DNA of 35,544 bases from Paludibacteraceae bacterium (lineage in GTDB: Bacteria; Bacteroidota; Bacteroidia; Bacteroidales; Paludibacteraceae): contig JAKSKY010000016.1 in assembly GCA_024401515.1 (NCBI GenBank), positions 1-35,544 of the forward strand, in the 5' to 3' direction. Shown here piece by piece: positions 25,466-35,214 of the stretch; the stretch's first letter is position 1, and the number at the start of each line of letters is the position of its first letter. The position numbers and the translations under genes were made by a program. The notes below the pieces were generated by a model, which made no database searches, was not told where the DNA came from, and saw only the letters and a program-made list of their open reading frames with translations.

Positions 25466-25473
25466 CAAAGATA
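25466..25473 (-). promoter_or_regulatory. Putative -7 box of the helicase gene, nearly leaderless
   Basis: On the minus strand the bases read TATCTTTG, matching TAnnTTTG, ending 8 bases before the ATG at 25457. If used, the transcript would have almost no 5' leader. No clear -33 element is visible. Confidence 0.45.
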
Positions 25474-25500
25474 AATATAAATAAGGAATTTGACGCCCCT

Positions 25501-25533
25501 AAAAAAAGAAGGCCATCCTTTCGGACAGCCTTC
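25501..25533 (-). terminator. Terminator of the giant surface-protein gene
   Basis: Read on the minus strand, GAAGGCTGTCC, a GAAA loop and GGATGGCCTTC form an 11-bp stem with two G-U pairs, followed by seven T. It starts 20 bases past the giant-protein stop. Confidence 0.85.
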
Positions 25534-25553
25534 CTCTCAACTATAAGAATGAA

Positions 25554-28500
25554 TTACTTAATATAGACAACTTCGACGGTTCCCTTAAAGCTGTTACCAT
25601 TAATCACAGCAGTGTAGAAGTATACGCCCGGATCGGCCATCTTGCCATCCTTCGTAGTACCATCCCATCCCTTGTTGCTTTCTGCGACCTTTTGTCCATA
25701 ACGGTCGAAGATCACTACTTCACGACCCTCCAAGAAGATATCGTTCAAACCATCCTTTTGGTAAGGAGTGAAGGCGGTCGGTACATGTTTAACCACATCG
25801 ATGTTATACAAGTTAGAAGGAACGGCAGGACAAACACCATCACCTACGACTACATAGAACTTCGCCGAATCGGCAGGAAGGAATGTATAAGACTTGTTCA
25901 AATCGTAACTATCGGCATATAGAAGAGAATCCATCTCCTCTTCATCCACCTCCTTCAACAATTCGCCCAATTCATTATAAGTAGTATCCACAGCGTCAAA
26001 TTCGCCCTTCATTTGATACCAATGATAGAAGACTGGACGGTAGTGGTTGGTATTAACTTTCAAAGTAACCTCATCACCAGCCCAACAACGTCTCAAGCCC
26101 AACGGATCGGAAGCCAAGATGATGGAATCAGGATTGAAGCGTTCGTTCATATAGAGAAGAACACTGTCACGACGGACAACCTGATAATTTCTCCAAGCGT
26201 TAAGACCCTCTTTAGAGCCTACAAATTCAAGGCTATCATCTTTTGTCTCCGCTACAATACCACACGTAGTGAACAAACTGTTATAGCTATAAGTGCGTCC
26301 ACAAATGTTTTCCGCATAGTAATAAATTGGTCTTGGTTTCTCAGCATAAGCGACTGGTGCGCCATCCTCATAATCCTTACCATCCAAATACCATCCTTGT
26401 TTTACCATCTCCGCACCCATCGAATCGACACAAACACCAGTGATACTATCTAGCACCAATGGTTTCAATGAATCGTTTTCGCAGATATTGATATCCTTAG
26501 AAAGCATATTGATACGAGGGCGTTCATTGATGGTCAAGTATGCCACAGCCGTATCGGAACATTGGGTCAAAGTATCCATCACCACAAATACATAACGACC
26601 TGATTGACCAAATCTATTCAATCTAGTCTTGCTTGTCTTAATGGAGTCGTTCACCTTAGGATTTGAATGATAGAACTCATTATAGTAAGTATCCTTGTTA
26701 TCACTATAAACCAAGTTCCTGTGATCTAGGTAATCACGGTAGCAATCATAAGAGAATGTACTTTGAATCTCACGGATAGCGCCACCAGCGGAACTTACCA
26801 ACACCTTACCTTGAGCGAAACGAACCTTGTTTGACCACAAATCAATGTAAGAAGTATCTGAACCACAAACGGTCAAATCCGTTGTCGAAACCTTAACAAT
26901 CTTTTCAGGCTCCCTTACGATAGCGGTCATCTTGATGTTCGCCTTGTTATCACACTTATCAGCGAAATAGATGTAAACATCCGTTGTCTTGTTGAGAACA
27001 GTACCGGCAGCTGGCTCTTGCCAGATTTTGATATCCTCACTCTCCGTACAACCATCCACCACATATGGGCCAACCTTATTCGTCAAATTAGGGGTAATCA
27101 CAGTACAATTCTTAATATTGGAAGCTAAGACAGTGTCTCTCCAACCATCTGGTCTATTAAATACCGGAGCGACAGAGTCAACCACCATCACAACTTGAAC
27201 CAACGGTGCGCTCTCATTACCACACTTATCGGTAGCCACCCAAGTACGCCAGATTGTATAGTTATTGTAATCACAAGAATGAACATCCTCGGAACGATTA
27301 GACTTAACATTCTTCGAGATGACAATCTCCTGCTCCGTAGAACAATTATCCGTCGCCTTGATCGTGACATCATTCATGTCAAGCGCAATTTGGATAAGGG
27401 AGTCTTGATCACAAGCAATCTTAACTGTATCAACCTTAGTCAAGATAATAGGAGATGTAACGTCATGGATAAGATACTCTTGGTCACAAGTAATCGTATT
27501 ATTACGCACATCAGTCACCATATAAGTTCTCACCAAAGTGTAGTCACAAGGCGCCTCTCCTCTTTCGGTCTCCTCATAACGGAAGGTACCCTCTTTGTAC
27601 TTCTTGATATCAGAGATAGCACCACCAGCCGCCAAGAAATCGTCCCAAGTGCGAATTGGACTCGGAATCTCACCATAACATTCGTAATTAACATTCTCCA
27701 ATGGTGGACAAGTCAAGACTGGAGGAACCATATCTTGGATATTTACGATTTGACTACATACATGGTCATCTCCAAACACATAGTGGAAAGTCCAATCCAC
27801 CTGAATCTTACCAATCTCATAATGGTCGGTACTATCCTTGCCATCAGAACGACGGAAATCGATGGTGGCCGCATTACAATCATCTATGGTGATCTCCGGT
27901 TTCACCAAACCAGCCAACTTCACCTCCTCGAAAGTAGCGAAGAATGAATCCAACAAGTTAACCGTAACAGTATCCTTCAACAAAGAACAATCGAACAACT
28001 CAGTCTTCACAGTTACAGACTTCTCGCAAGAGTCCTTCATCAAGCCCTTTTGGTCAATGAAAATCCAACGGATATCGGTCTTACCCAACTCGAATGGCTT
28101 GGAATCCCACTTGATTGGATTACCCGTTACAGGATCCACCTCCAACTCGCCATTTCGGCGACGTTGAACGATCGGAACAATGCTATCATCATCACACATA
28201 TCGTACGCGGTTGGGAAGGTCATGTAATTCTTCAATGAATCAGCTGACAAAGAACACAATCCTGGCGTTAAAGTAACGATGATATCTTTGTCGATATCAC
28301 AAGATTCCATCTTCAAAGCGACTGAGTCGATGACATTCACAAACATCATACAAGAATCTTGGTTTCCTGCCTTATCGGTGAACAACCAAACAATCTTGTG
28401 CGTTTCAGTAGGATACTTAGCGCTCTTCAGCTCTTCATTACGATATACGATAACTGAGCTATCCTTTTGCTTCACATAAGCGATTACCTCAGGGTAAAGC

Positions 28501-31500
28501 ATTCCGTCGCAGACATCGAATACGGAGAGCTCCGGAAGATCCAAATCGTCATAAGACACTTCACATTCCAAGGTAGCGTAAACATCCTTTTCAGGATCCT
28601 TACATACAGTATCCAACAATGGAGGTGTTGTATCCACAACAGAGAGATGGGTCACACAACTATCCATATCTCCCAATCCATTGTCAAAATACCATACCAA
28701 CAAGTGGTAACCACGAGGGATAGAATCAGAAACACAAGATGGAAGTTGCTCGAAGTTCGTAATCTTCAAAGCCATCTGTTGGATTGGATCCTCTGCACAA
28801 ATCTCCTCTGTACCACCCACACGGTGTTGTACCTTCTTCACAGGAACGGAATCATTGTTGGTAAACACACTTTCACACTCAAGCACCAAAGTGGAATCAG
28901 TTGACTTGTATTGATCGTTCAAATACATGATACGACGTACCATAACTGGATATACGATAGTATCGTAATCCTTAGATTGGGAAGCGCTGGTTCCTAGGTT
29001 CTCATATTGATATGGCGTACCTGAACATGCATCGTATGTATACTTTGTCTCGCAGAAGTAAGAAACTTTTGCGGTTGGCACCTTGTCCAAGGTATTGATT
29101 GGCGATGGCGCCAAACAATTGTAAGGATCCACATACAATTCCTGATCATTAGGACAATCTCGTGGTTCCGGAACATTTCCGGAAGTAATGATCACCTCAC
29201 GAGAACACAATACGGTATCATACTTTTGTGAATCGAAATCCAAATAATCGCTGGTGAACTCGTAATAAACGGTTGTCACACCGATTGGGAATCTATGTTT
29301 CAACAAATCATCCGGAGAAATAACAGAGTCAACAGCCGTAGCGATGACCTCACCCTTATCATCCACACAATCACCAGAGAAACGGATCTCCAACTTCACA
29401 TTCGCGCAGTACATCGGATTAGCGCTTGGAATAGTAAGCAATCCAGCCAACTTATATTCCGTATCAGGATTAACGGTTGACTGAGCCTTTGCAGAAGCGT
29501 AAAGGTAAGTACGGTTAGGGTTTTTGTTCACAGAGGTTCTGATCACCTTAACCGTATCACAATCAAACATTCTCTCCGCATTCAACACAGAGACTCTGCT
29601 ATGGCAGTACATCGCGTTACCGGAAGGATCGGCGAATTTCCAAAGGATAAAAGTTGTACCCACCTCATACGGATCATTCAATCCTTTTTCCATGGAATAC
29701 TTGGTAAGGTCTACTTCAGGGTCGGAAGACAAATCCTTCTCAGAACGACCTGCATACTCCGCCTTCACCAAGATAAGCGTGTCAGTGAACGTCAAATCAG
29801 GAAGTACAGGAATCTCAATATCGAGATTTTCACCTGGCTTAGCCACGCAACCATCCTCTGTAGTCACCTTCACTTCATAATCCTTCACCAATTTACAATC
29901 CACCTTTACTGCGAAGGTATCCAAAATCTCCAATTGATAGCTACAAGTGGCAGTCTTGTTACATCCATCCTCGATGGTGTAAGTCACATCACCCACGCCG
30001 GCGAAGAGCGTCAACGTTGTTTTAGACTTATCATCACGTTGTTCGTTATACAAGACATAAGTGGTATCGAAACTATGGATACTCTCCTTCGCCTGATAGT
30101 GGATGGTCACATGCAAAGCAGGATCATCATCACAACTGGTCTCATACTTCGGAATAGGCAAATAAATAGTGGAATCCAACTGCCCCTCCTTCAAATAATA
30201 TTTGGAAGGCTCGGACAACTGACTACAATCGATGGTTGGAGCATCTGTGGAGTGTATGTAGAAGGTATCCTTCAACTCCGCCTTACAAACACCATTGACA
30301 ATCTCCAATCCTACAGGGAAAGAAGCATCCTTGGTATTACACAAAACATTCTTGTCGTAACCATCGATATGGATAACGCTATCACTTGTCATGGTGGCAC
30401 CCGTCAAATTCCAAGTATAACCCATCACATCCTCCTTGTGTTGGAGAACAATGGTATCGGAAGACTTAGCCACACATATGGTATCCTCGCCTCTGTAGGT
30501 TACAAAGTTCAAACGGGATGCGTCTGGTTGGTCATACAACCAAAGGATGATACTGTCCTTACTCTCAGACGCATCATTGTATTTATGCTCCTCCTTGTTC
30601 CAAATATGGGAAGTCACATAAATCTTATATGGCTTATCAGGATCAAAAGAACCGCTCAATCGAGCACCCTGATTGACAATCATATCTACGGAAAGACTAT
30701 CATCGGCCACCACCAAAGAGACCTTCGCCTCCGATTCGGATATGCCATTCGGATTCTCCATCCACCACTTGAAACCATACTTATCACCATTTTCGAGAAT
30801 CCAATCCAATACGGAAAGATCCTTTAGTTTATAGTGTTCAGTATACGGGTATTCCGTAATACAGACATTTGAGTTACCATCAATGCCAGGGCCGACCGCG
30901 GCACCACAAATACGACCTCCGACGGCAAAATTCACATTGATCACGTCATCTTTAAACTCATTCTGTCCAATCTGTTTCTTGTAATTAGCTCTTACAGCAT
31001 AATAGAACACACCCTTATCAATCAATTTAATGATGGCACGCTCCTTATGACCATATCTATCTAATTCATAAGAAATCTCATCAGGAAGGAATGGCACCTC
31101 CTCTAGATATTGTCCATCCTTGTACTTAACCCATTGATAGTCTGAATTACGAGGGAAACCGGCCGCATTCACAATCACAGTATCTCCCACACAGGCGATA
31201 CGAGGAGCCAAACAAGCACCCGCAGCCTCAGCACTGATATAGTCGACAGCGATTGTCGCACACGGAGGCATCTGCTCAAACCAAGGATAGAAAATGTAAT
31301 CACCGGAGTGGGAAGATGGCAAATCACCATAATAGACCATTTCAAAACGATAAACGGACTTTTGCTTTCCTTTCACCGTCTCGAAGTGGTGTTTCAAAGG
31401 TTCTCCAAACACGAAAGCCGCAGCACCCCAATCTTGTTCTCCACCCGCAGGATGGTTGGAGAGATTGGTTCTCTCAAAGACCAATTCATTTGTGGCATCA

Positions 31501-32309
31501 TCATACATGGAGATATCCATTTTATCATAGGAACCCTTACCATGACCTGTTCTGGCCAACATCTTACCCATTTGGTCCACAGTACAATTATCCGGAATAA
31601 TCAGATAAAAACGCATCGTGAAACGATAACTGTTGTCCACAAACTTATCATGAGGGAAGGTGATAGTGAAACACTTTCCGTTCAAATGATCCCTCACATA
31701 GAAATTATTATTGGGATTCACACCCAAAGAGTCATCAATATGGAGAGGAACCCCCAACTCGGTCTGGTTTTTAATATCGCTTCCAATACCCTCAAACAAG
31801 ATTCCCTGTTCCGTAAAATACTCCTCCAAACCTTGCGGAGGAGTCGAACCCCAATCCACACTTGAGCTACCTGACTTATAGTTAAAATCAGTACCGCCAT
31901 AGTAGACTCCAGTAGTAGTTTGGTGGCAATCCTTCACTTTGCAATCCGTTTGAAGACGAACGACACGGGTCTCGGTCTTTTCCGCCACCACATTCTTCGT
32001 TTCTCGATCAATCGCAGATGCCTTCACCCGCACCCACAAATCGTGTTCACCCATCTCCAATGTGTATGAAGGGGTTGTGAACACACCTCTAGGGGTCCAA
32101 TTCTCCTCGTCGATGGAGGTGCTCCATTCATAAGAGAAGAAGTACTCATCCGATTCCACAACATCTTGTAACTCGAATGCCACAGGATCTTTCGGGCAGG
32201 CGAAGAAAGCACCAAAAGAAGTAAGTGACGCGCTCTCGAAAGGAGCTACTTGAGCCACTGCGGAGAACGTGATAAATAAGGAACAAAGAGAAATAGCTAA
32301 TCGCTTCAT
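25554..32309 (-). CDS. Giant secreted HYR-like surface protein with T9SS type B sorting domain
   Basis: The chosen ATG (32307-32309) gives 2251 residues and a classic signal peptide (MKRLAISLCSLFITFSAVAQ, cut after Gln20). In-frame ATGs 24 and 54 bases further out would lengthen it. An N-terminal part (about 20-450) has a lectin- or Ig-like look with paired Cys. About residues 680-1800 carry a series of degenerate hyalin-repeat (HYR)-like modules with recurring boundaries such as VVDTTPPLLD, IQDMVPPVLTCP, IHDVTSPIIL and VVDSVAPVF, and ATDKCGN or FTDKAGN turns. The last 75 residues (AFTPYQKDGLNDIF...VIFDRYGQKVAE...GWDGTTKDG...DPGVYFYTAVINGNSFKGTVEVVYIK) form the CHU_C / gliding-motility type B sorting domain. 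The protein should be exported by the type IX system and placed on or released from the surface, as an adhesin or matrix component. No T9SS gene is in the window. Confidence 0.9.
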   Translation of the reverse strand: MKRLAISLCSLFITFSAVAQVAPFESASLTSFGAFFACPKDPVAFELQDVVESDEYFFSYEWSTSIDEENWTPRGVFTTPSYTLEMGEHDLWVRVKASAIDRETKNVVAEKTETRVVRLQTDCKVKDCHQTTTGVYYGGTDFNYKSGSSSVDWGSTPPQGLEEYFTEQGILFEGIGSDIKNQTELGVPLHIDDSLGVNPNNNFYVRDHLNGKCFTITFPHDKFVDNSYRFTMRFYLIIPDNCTVDQMGKMLARTGHGKGSYDKMDISMYDDATNELVFERTNLSNHPAGGEQDWGAAAFVFGEPLKHHFETVKGKQKSVYRFEMVYYGDLPSSHSGDYIFYPWFEQMPPCATIAVDYISAEAAGACLAPRIACVGDTVIVNAAGFPRNSDYQWVKYKDGQYLEEVPFLPDEISYELDRYGHKERAIIKLIDKGVFYYAVRANYKKQIGQNEFKDDVINVNFAVGGRICGAAVGPGIDGNSNVCITEYPYTEHYKLKDLSVLDWILENGDKYGFKWWMENPNGISESEAKVSLVVADDSLSVDMIVNQGARLSGSFDPDKPYKIYVTSHIWNKEEHKYNDASESKDSIILWLYDQPDASRLNFVTYRGEDTICVAKSSDTIVLQHKEDVMGYTWNLTGATMTSDSVIHIDGYDKNVLCNTKDASFPVGLEIVNGVCKAELKDTFYIHSTDAPTIDCSQLSEPSKYYLKEGQLDSTIYLPIPKYETSCDDDPALHVTIHYQAKESIHSFDTTYVLYNEQRDDKSKTTLTLFAGVGDVTYTIEDGCNKTATCSYQLEILDTFAVKVDCKLVKDYEVKVTTEDGCVAKPGENLDIEIPVLPDLTFTDTLILVKAEYAGRSEKDLSSDPEVDLTKYSMEKGLNDPYEVGTTFILWKFADPSGNAMYCHSRVSVLNAERMFDCDTVKVIRTSVNKNPNRTYLYASAKAQSTVNPDTEYKLAGLLTIPSANPMYCANVKLEIRFSGDCVDDKGEVIATAVDSVISPDDLLKHRFPIGVTTVYYEFTSDYLDFDSQKYDTVLCSREVIITSGNVPEPRDCPNDQELYVDPYNCLAPSPINTLDKVPTAKVSYFCETKYTYDACSGTPYQYENLGTSASQSKDYDTIVYPVMVRRIMYLNDQYKSTDSTLVLECESVFTNNDSVPVKKVQHRVGGTEEICAEDPIQQMALKITNFEQLPSCVSDSIPRGYHLLVWYFDNGLGDMDSCVTHLSVVDTTPPLLDTVCKDPEKDVYATLECEVSYDDLDLPELSVFDVCDGMLYPEVIAYVKQKDSSVIVYRNEELKSAKYPTETHKIVWLFTDKAGNQDSCMMFVNVIDSVALKMESCDIDKDIIVTLTPGLCSLSADSLKNYMTFPTAYDMCDDDSIVPIVQRRRNGELEVDPVTGNPIKWDSKPFELGKTDIRWIFIDQKGLMKDSCEKSVTVKTELFDCSLLKDTVTVNLLDSFFATFEEVKLAGLVKPEITIDDCNAATIDFRRSDGKDSTDHYEIGKIQVDWTFHYVFGDDHVCSQIVNIQDMVPPVLTCPPLENVNYECYGEIPSPIRTWDDFLAAGGAISDIKKYKEGTFRYEETERGEAPCDYTLVRTYMVTDVRNNTITCDQEYLIHDVTSPIILTKVDTVKIACDQDSLIQIALDMNDVTIKATDNCSTEQEIVISKNVKSNRSEDVHSCDYNNYTIWRTWVATDKCGNESAPLVQVVMVVDSVAPVFNRPDGWRDTVLASNIKNCTVITPNLTNKVGPYVVDGCTESEDIKIWQEPAAGTVLNKTTDVYIYFADKCDNKANIKMTAIVREPEKIVKVSTTDLTVCGSDTSYIDLWSNKVRFAQGKVLVSSAGGAIREIQSTFSYDCYRDYLDHRNLVYSDNKDTYYNEFYHSNPKVNDSIKTSKTRLNRFGQSGRYVFVVMDTLTQCSDTAVAYLTINERPRINMLSKDINICENDSLKPLVLDSITGVCVDSMGAEMVKQGWYLDGKDYEDGAPVAYAEKPRPIYYYAENICGRTYSYNSLFTTCGIVAETKDDSLEFVGSKEGLNAWRNYQVVRRDSVLLYMNERFNPDSIILASDPLGLRRCWAGDEVTLKVNTNHYRPVFYHWYQMKGEFDAVDTTYNELGELLKEVDEEEMDSLLYADSYDLNKSYTFLPADSAKFYVVVGDGVCPAVPSNLYNIDVVKHVPTAFTPYQKDGLNDIFLEGREVVIFDRYGQKVAESNKGWDGTTKDGKMADPGVYFYTAVINGNSFKGTVEVVYIK

Positions 32310-32709
32310 TCCATTACCAACTTTAAGTATCATTTTATTTAAAATTATATTTCTCATTATCAAAAAAGTGTCAAAAAATGGTCGTCACCACATAATATAC
32401 AGATATTTAAACTATATACATTTCAACTATATATATTGTTCTACTTCCAATAAGCAACGAATCTTCATTTGTGTTTTCCACCTCATTCACCATTCATCAA
32501 GAACACATACTCTAACCATATTAACTGATTGCCAATAAGTTATATCACCTAGCACAATTTCAGTTTTCGGGCACAAATCTAAACTAAATTTTTCTATTTA
32601 AGAATTTTAAACAATAAAAAATCACACAAAAAAGGCAAGAAAGCACCCGATTGTCAGAAATCAAGAGAATCGAATTATCAAAACACAATTAAATAGTCCA
32701 TTATTCAAC
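32310..32709. other. Intergenic region and probable long leader of the giant-protein gene
   Basis: No gene is seen in these AT-rich bases. The only good minus-strand -7 match is at 32574-32581, which would give the giant-protein mRNA a leader of roughly 250 bases. A short direct repeat AACTATATA occurs at 32410-32418 and 32425-32433. I find no recognisable riboswitch or small RNA. Confidence 0.4.
32574..32581 (-). promoter_or_regulatory. Possible -7 box of the giant-protein gene
   Basis: On the minus strand the bases read TAGATTTG (TAnnTTTG). It lies about 265 bases before the chosen start. No TTTG is found at the standard spacing upstream. Confidence 0.35.
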
Positions 32710-32740
32710 AAAAAAGGGAGACAGATAAAATCCGTCTCCC
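32710..32740 (-). terminator. Terminator of glyS
   Basis: Read on the minus strand, GGGAGACGGAT, a TTT loop and ATCTGTCTCCC form an 11-bp stem with one G-U pair, followed by six T. It lies about 25 bases beyond the glyS stop. Confidence 0.88.
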
Positions 32741-32764
32741 TCTAACTTTATCAAAGAATCAACA

Positions 32765-34315
32765 TTAATCCTGCATCATCTTCTTAAACAAGTTGCGCAT
32801 GTTAACCGCCTCTCCGATGATTGAGTGAAGCTCAGAGATCTTCACGCGATCTTGCTGCATAGAGTCACGATAACGCAATGTTACCGTATTATCCTCCAAT
32901 GTTTGGTGGTCAACCGTGATACAGAACGGAGTACCAATCGCGTCTTGGCGACGATAGCGCTTTCCGATGGTATCCTTCTCCTCGTAAGCGCATCTGTAAT
33001 CGAACTTCAAATCATTCATGATCTCAGCCGCCTTTTCAGGAAGACCATCCTTCTTCAACAATGGAAGGACAGCGCACTTAACAGGAGCCAATGCTGGTGG
33101 CAATGCCAAAACGACACGCTTGTCGCCACCCTCCAACTGCTCCTCCTTGTAAGAGCCAGCCATCACAGAGAGGAACATACGGTCCACACCGATAGAGGTC
33201 TCGATTACGTAAGGAATGTATGACTTGTTCTCCTCTGGATCGAAATATTCCAACTTCTTACCTGAGAATTGACCGTGACGGGACAAATCCCAATTGGTAC
33301 GGGAGTGAATACCCTCCACCTCCTTGAAACCGAAAGGCATTTGGAACTCGATATCAGTAGCAGCGTTAGCGTAGTGAGCCAACTTATCGTGATCGTGGTA
33401 GCGATACTTCTCATCACCCAAACCGAGTGACTTGTGCCACTTCAAGCGGAAATTCTTCCAGTGCTTGAACCACTCCATCTCAGTACCTGGCTTGCAGAAG
33501 AATTGCATCTCCATCTGCTCGAACTCACGCATACGGAAGATGAATTGACGAGCGACGATCTCATTACGGAAAGCCTTACCAATTTGAGCGATACCAAAAG
33601 GAATCTTCATACGACCTGTCTTTTGAACATTCAAGAAGTTAGTGAAGATACCTTGGCAAGTCTCTGGACGAAGGTAGATAGACATTGTGTTCTCAGCAGT
33701 TGAACCCACCTCAGTCTTAAACATCAAGTTAAATTGCTTCACATCTGTCCAGTTCTTGGTGCCACTGATAGGGCAAACGATCTCCTCGTCAAGGATGATT
33801 TGCTTCAACTCATCCAAATTATTATCGTTCAATGCCTTAGCAAAACGGGCGTGAAGGGCGTCTCTCTTCTCGACATTCTCCAACACGCGAGGATTAGTCG
33901 CTTTGAACTTCTCCTCATCGAAAGCCTCACCAAACTTCTTGGCAGCCTTCTCAACCTCTTTATTGATCTTGTCATCGTACTTAGCGATTTGATCCTCGAT
34001 CAAAACGTCCGCACGATAACGCTTCTTTGAATCACGGTTATCGATCAATGGATCGTTGAAAGCATCTACGTGACCGGAAGCCTTCCAAGTTGTAGGCTCC
34101 ATAAAGATAGCCGCGTCAATACCCACAATGTTTTGGTGAAGAAGCGTCATGCTATCCCACCAGAACTTCTTAATGTTATTTTTCAACTCGACACCATTCT
34201 GACCATAGTCATAAACAGCACCCAATCCACCGTAAATCTCACTTGAAGGGAATACGAAGCCGTACTCTTTGCAATGAGACACTAATTGTTTGAAAACATC
34301 TTCTTGTGAAGCCAT
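32765..34315 (-). CDS. glyS: Glycyl-tRNA synthetase, class II homodimer type
   Basis: This cytosolic enzyme charges tRNA-Gly. The 516 residues are of the single-chain eukaryote/archaea-like type (COG0423, also called glyQS), not the alpha2-beta2 type. Class II motifs are clear: WKASGHVDAFNDP (77-89), YLRPETCQGIF (214-224), motif 2 KAFRNEIVARQFIFRMREFEQMEMQFF (247-273) and motif 3 YVIETSIGVDRMFLSVM (369-385) with Arg379. The C-terminal anticodon-binding domain is present. The cyclophilin gene ends 35 bases upstream and both read leftward, so they probably share the promoter at 35183-35214. A terminator follows at 32710-32740. Confidence 0.96.
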   Translation of the reverse strand: MASQEDVFKQLVSHCKEYGFVFPSSEIYGGLGAVYDYGQNGVELKNNIKKFWWDSMTLLHQNIVGIDAAIFMEPTTWKASGHVDAFNDPLIDNRDSKKRYRADVLIEDQIAKYDDKINKEVEKAAKKFGEAFDEEKFKATNPRVLENVEKRDALHARFAKALNDNNLDELKQIILDEEIVCPISGTKNWTDVKQFNLMFKTEVGSTAENTMSIYLRPETCQGIFTNFLNVQKTGRMKIPFGIAQIGKAFRNEIVARQFIFRMREFEQMEMQFFCKPGTEMEWFKHWKNFRLKWHKSLGLGDEKYRYHDHDKLAHYANAATDIEFQMPFGFKEVEGIHSRTNWDLSRHGQFSGKKLEYFDPEENKSYIPYVIETSIGVDRMFLSVMAGSYKEEQLEGGDKRVVLALPPALAPVKCAVLPLLKKDGLPEKAAEIMNDLKFDYRCAYEEKDTIGKRYRRQDAIGTPFCITVDHQTLEDNTVTLRYRDSMQQDRVKISELHSIIGEAVNMRNLFKKMMQD

Positions 34316-34350
34316 TACCTTATATAATAAAATGTACTACAATAAATCAA

Positions 34351-35163
34351 TTATTTTAAAATCTCGACCTTCATCTTCACATCCTCCAAAGGTCTATCTC
34401 CAGGAGCGGTCTTAACGGCAGCGATCGCGTCGATCACCTCAAGTCCCTCAACAACCTCTCCGAAAACAGTATATTCATTATCCAAGAAAGGAGTACCACC
34501 CAACTTCTTATAGTCCTCTCGCATATTAGCAGGCATCTTCTTTCCGCTTTTGCCGGCGAACTCCTTGTCTATTTGGGCGATGATCTCAGCCTGTAACTTT
34601 TGAAGGCCCTCTTGGTCACGAGCCATACGAAGTTTCTTCACCTCCTCATTCCTTTGGTTAACGATTTGGTAGAAACGAGCCTCTTTCTCCTTATTGATGG
34701 ACATATTCTCCATTTGATCCAACTTGGAGTCGGTCATCTTATCGCCTTGCACAATATAAAATTGGCAACCGGAAGAACGCTTCTCCGGATTCACTTGGTC
34801 ACCTTGACGTGCGGCAGCCAAAGCACCCTTCTTATGATAATATTGAGGATAAACAAACTCCGCAGGGATGGTATAACCAACATCTCCAGCGCCCAATTGC
34901 TTTGAAGCAGGGGCATTCTTTGAATCAGGATCACCACCTTGGATCATAAATCCCTTGATGACACGGTGGAACAACAATCCGTCATAAAAACCCTTTTGCG
35001 CCAACTTAATAAAGTTGTCACGGTGTTGAGGCGTTTCGTTATACAGTTTAACCTTCATCTTACCATAATCAGTGGTAATCAAGACCATAGTCTCCTTATT
35101 TTCAGCATTTGCAGTCATAAATATGAGTGACATTAAAAATGAAACAATCAACCTTTTCTTCAT
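34351..35163 (-). CDS. Periplasmic cyclophilin-type peptidyl-prolyl isomerase with internal insertion
   Basis: The enzyme speeds cis-trans isomerisation of Xaa-Pro bonds during folding of exported proteins. A signal peptide (MKKRLIVSFLMSLIFMTANA, cut after Ala20) sends it to the periplasm. The 270 residues contain the cyclophilin core motifs FHRVIKGFMIQGGDP (65-79, catalytic Arg67), SSGCQFYIVQG (130-140) and GGTPFLDNEYTVFGEVVEG (222-240). Between the last two lies an insertion of about 80 residues (141-220), Lys/Glu-rich and predicted helical or coiled coil, absent from minimal cyclophilins of about 165 residues. Similar insertions occur in Bacteroidota relatives as far as I recall. glyS follows 35 bases downstream. 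The promoter at 35183-35214 is divergent from that of rpmE2. Confidence 0.92.
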   Translation of the reverse strand: MKKRLIVSFLMSLIFMTANAENKETMVLITTDYGKMKVKLYNETPQHRDNFIKLAQKGFYDGLLFHRVIKGFMIQGGDPDSKNAPASKQLGAGDVGYTIPAEFVYPQYYHKKGALAAARQGDQVNPEKRSSGCQFYIVQGDKMTDSKLDQMENMSINKEKEARFYQIVNQRNEEVKKLRMARDQEGLQKLQAEIIAQIDKEFAGKSGKKMPANMREDYKKLGGTPFLDNEYTVFGEVVEGLEVIDAIAAVKTAPGDRPLEDVKMKVEILK

Positions 35164-35182
35164 ACTCTTGAAAATTATTTCA

Positions 35183-35214
35183 CAAAATTACTAATTATTG
35201 TTTTTCTATACAAA
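35183..35214 (-). promoter_or_regulatory. Promoter of the cyclophilin-glyS unit
   Basis: On the minus strand TTTG (35214-35211), a 20-base spacer and TAATTTTG (35190-35183) match the Bacteroidota promoter well, ending 19 bases before the cyclophilin ATG. Confidence 0.75.

Noticed and set aside
29601..30827. Long open frame on the plus strand inside the giant-protein gene
   Set aside because: It is antisense to a strongly supported coding frame, has no domain or signal, and uses rare-looking composition typical of shadow frames.
25554..32309. Possibility of CRISPR-like or tandem DNA repeats in the giant gene
   Set aside because: The module boundaries recur only at protein level. I saw no regular near-identical DNA repeat.
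32310..32363. Longer start of the giant protein from ATGs 24 or 54 bases upstream
   Set aside because: The ATG at 32309 gives a standard signal peptide. The extension adds a second hydrophobic patch without purpose, though the middle ATG cannot be fully excluded.
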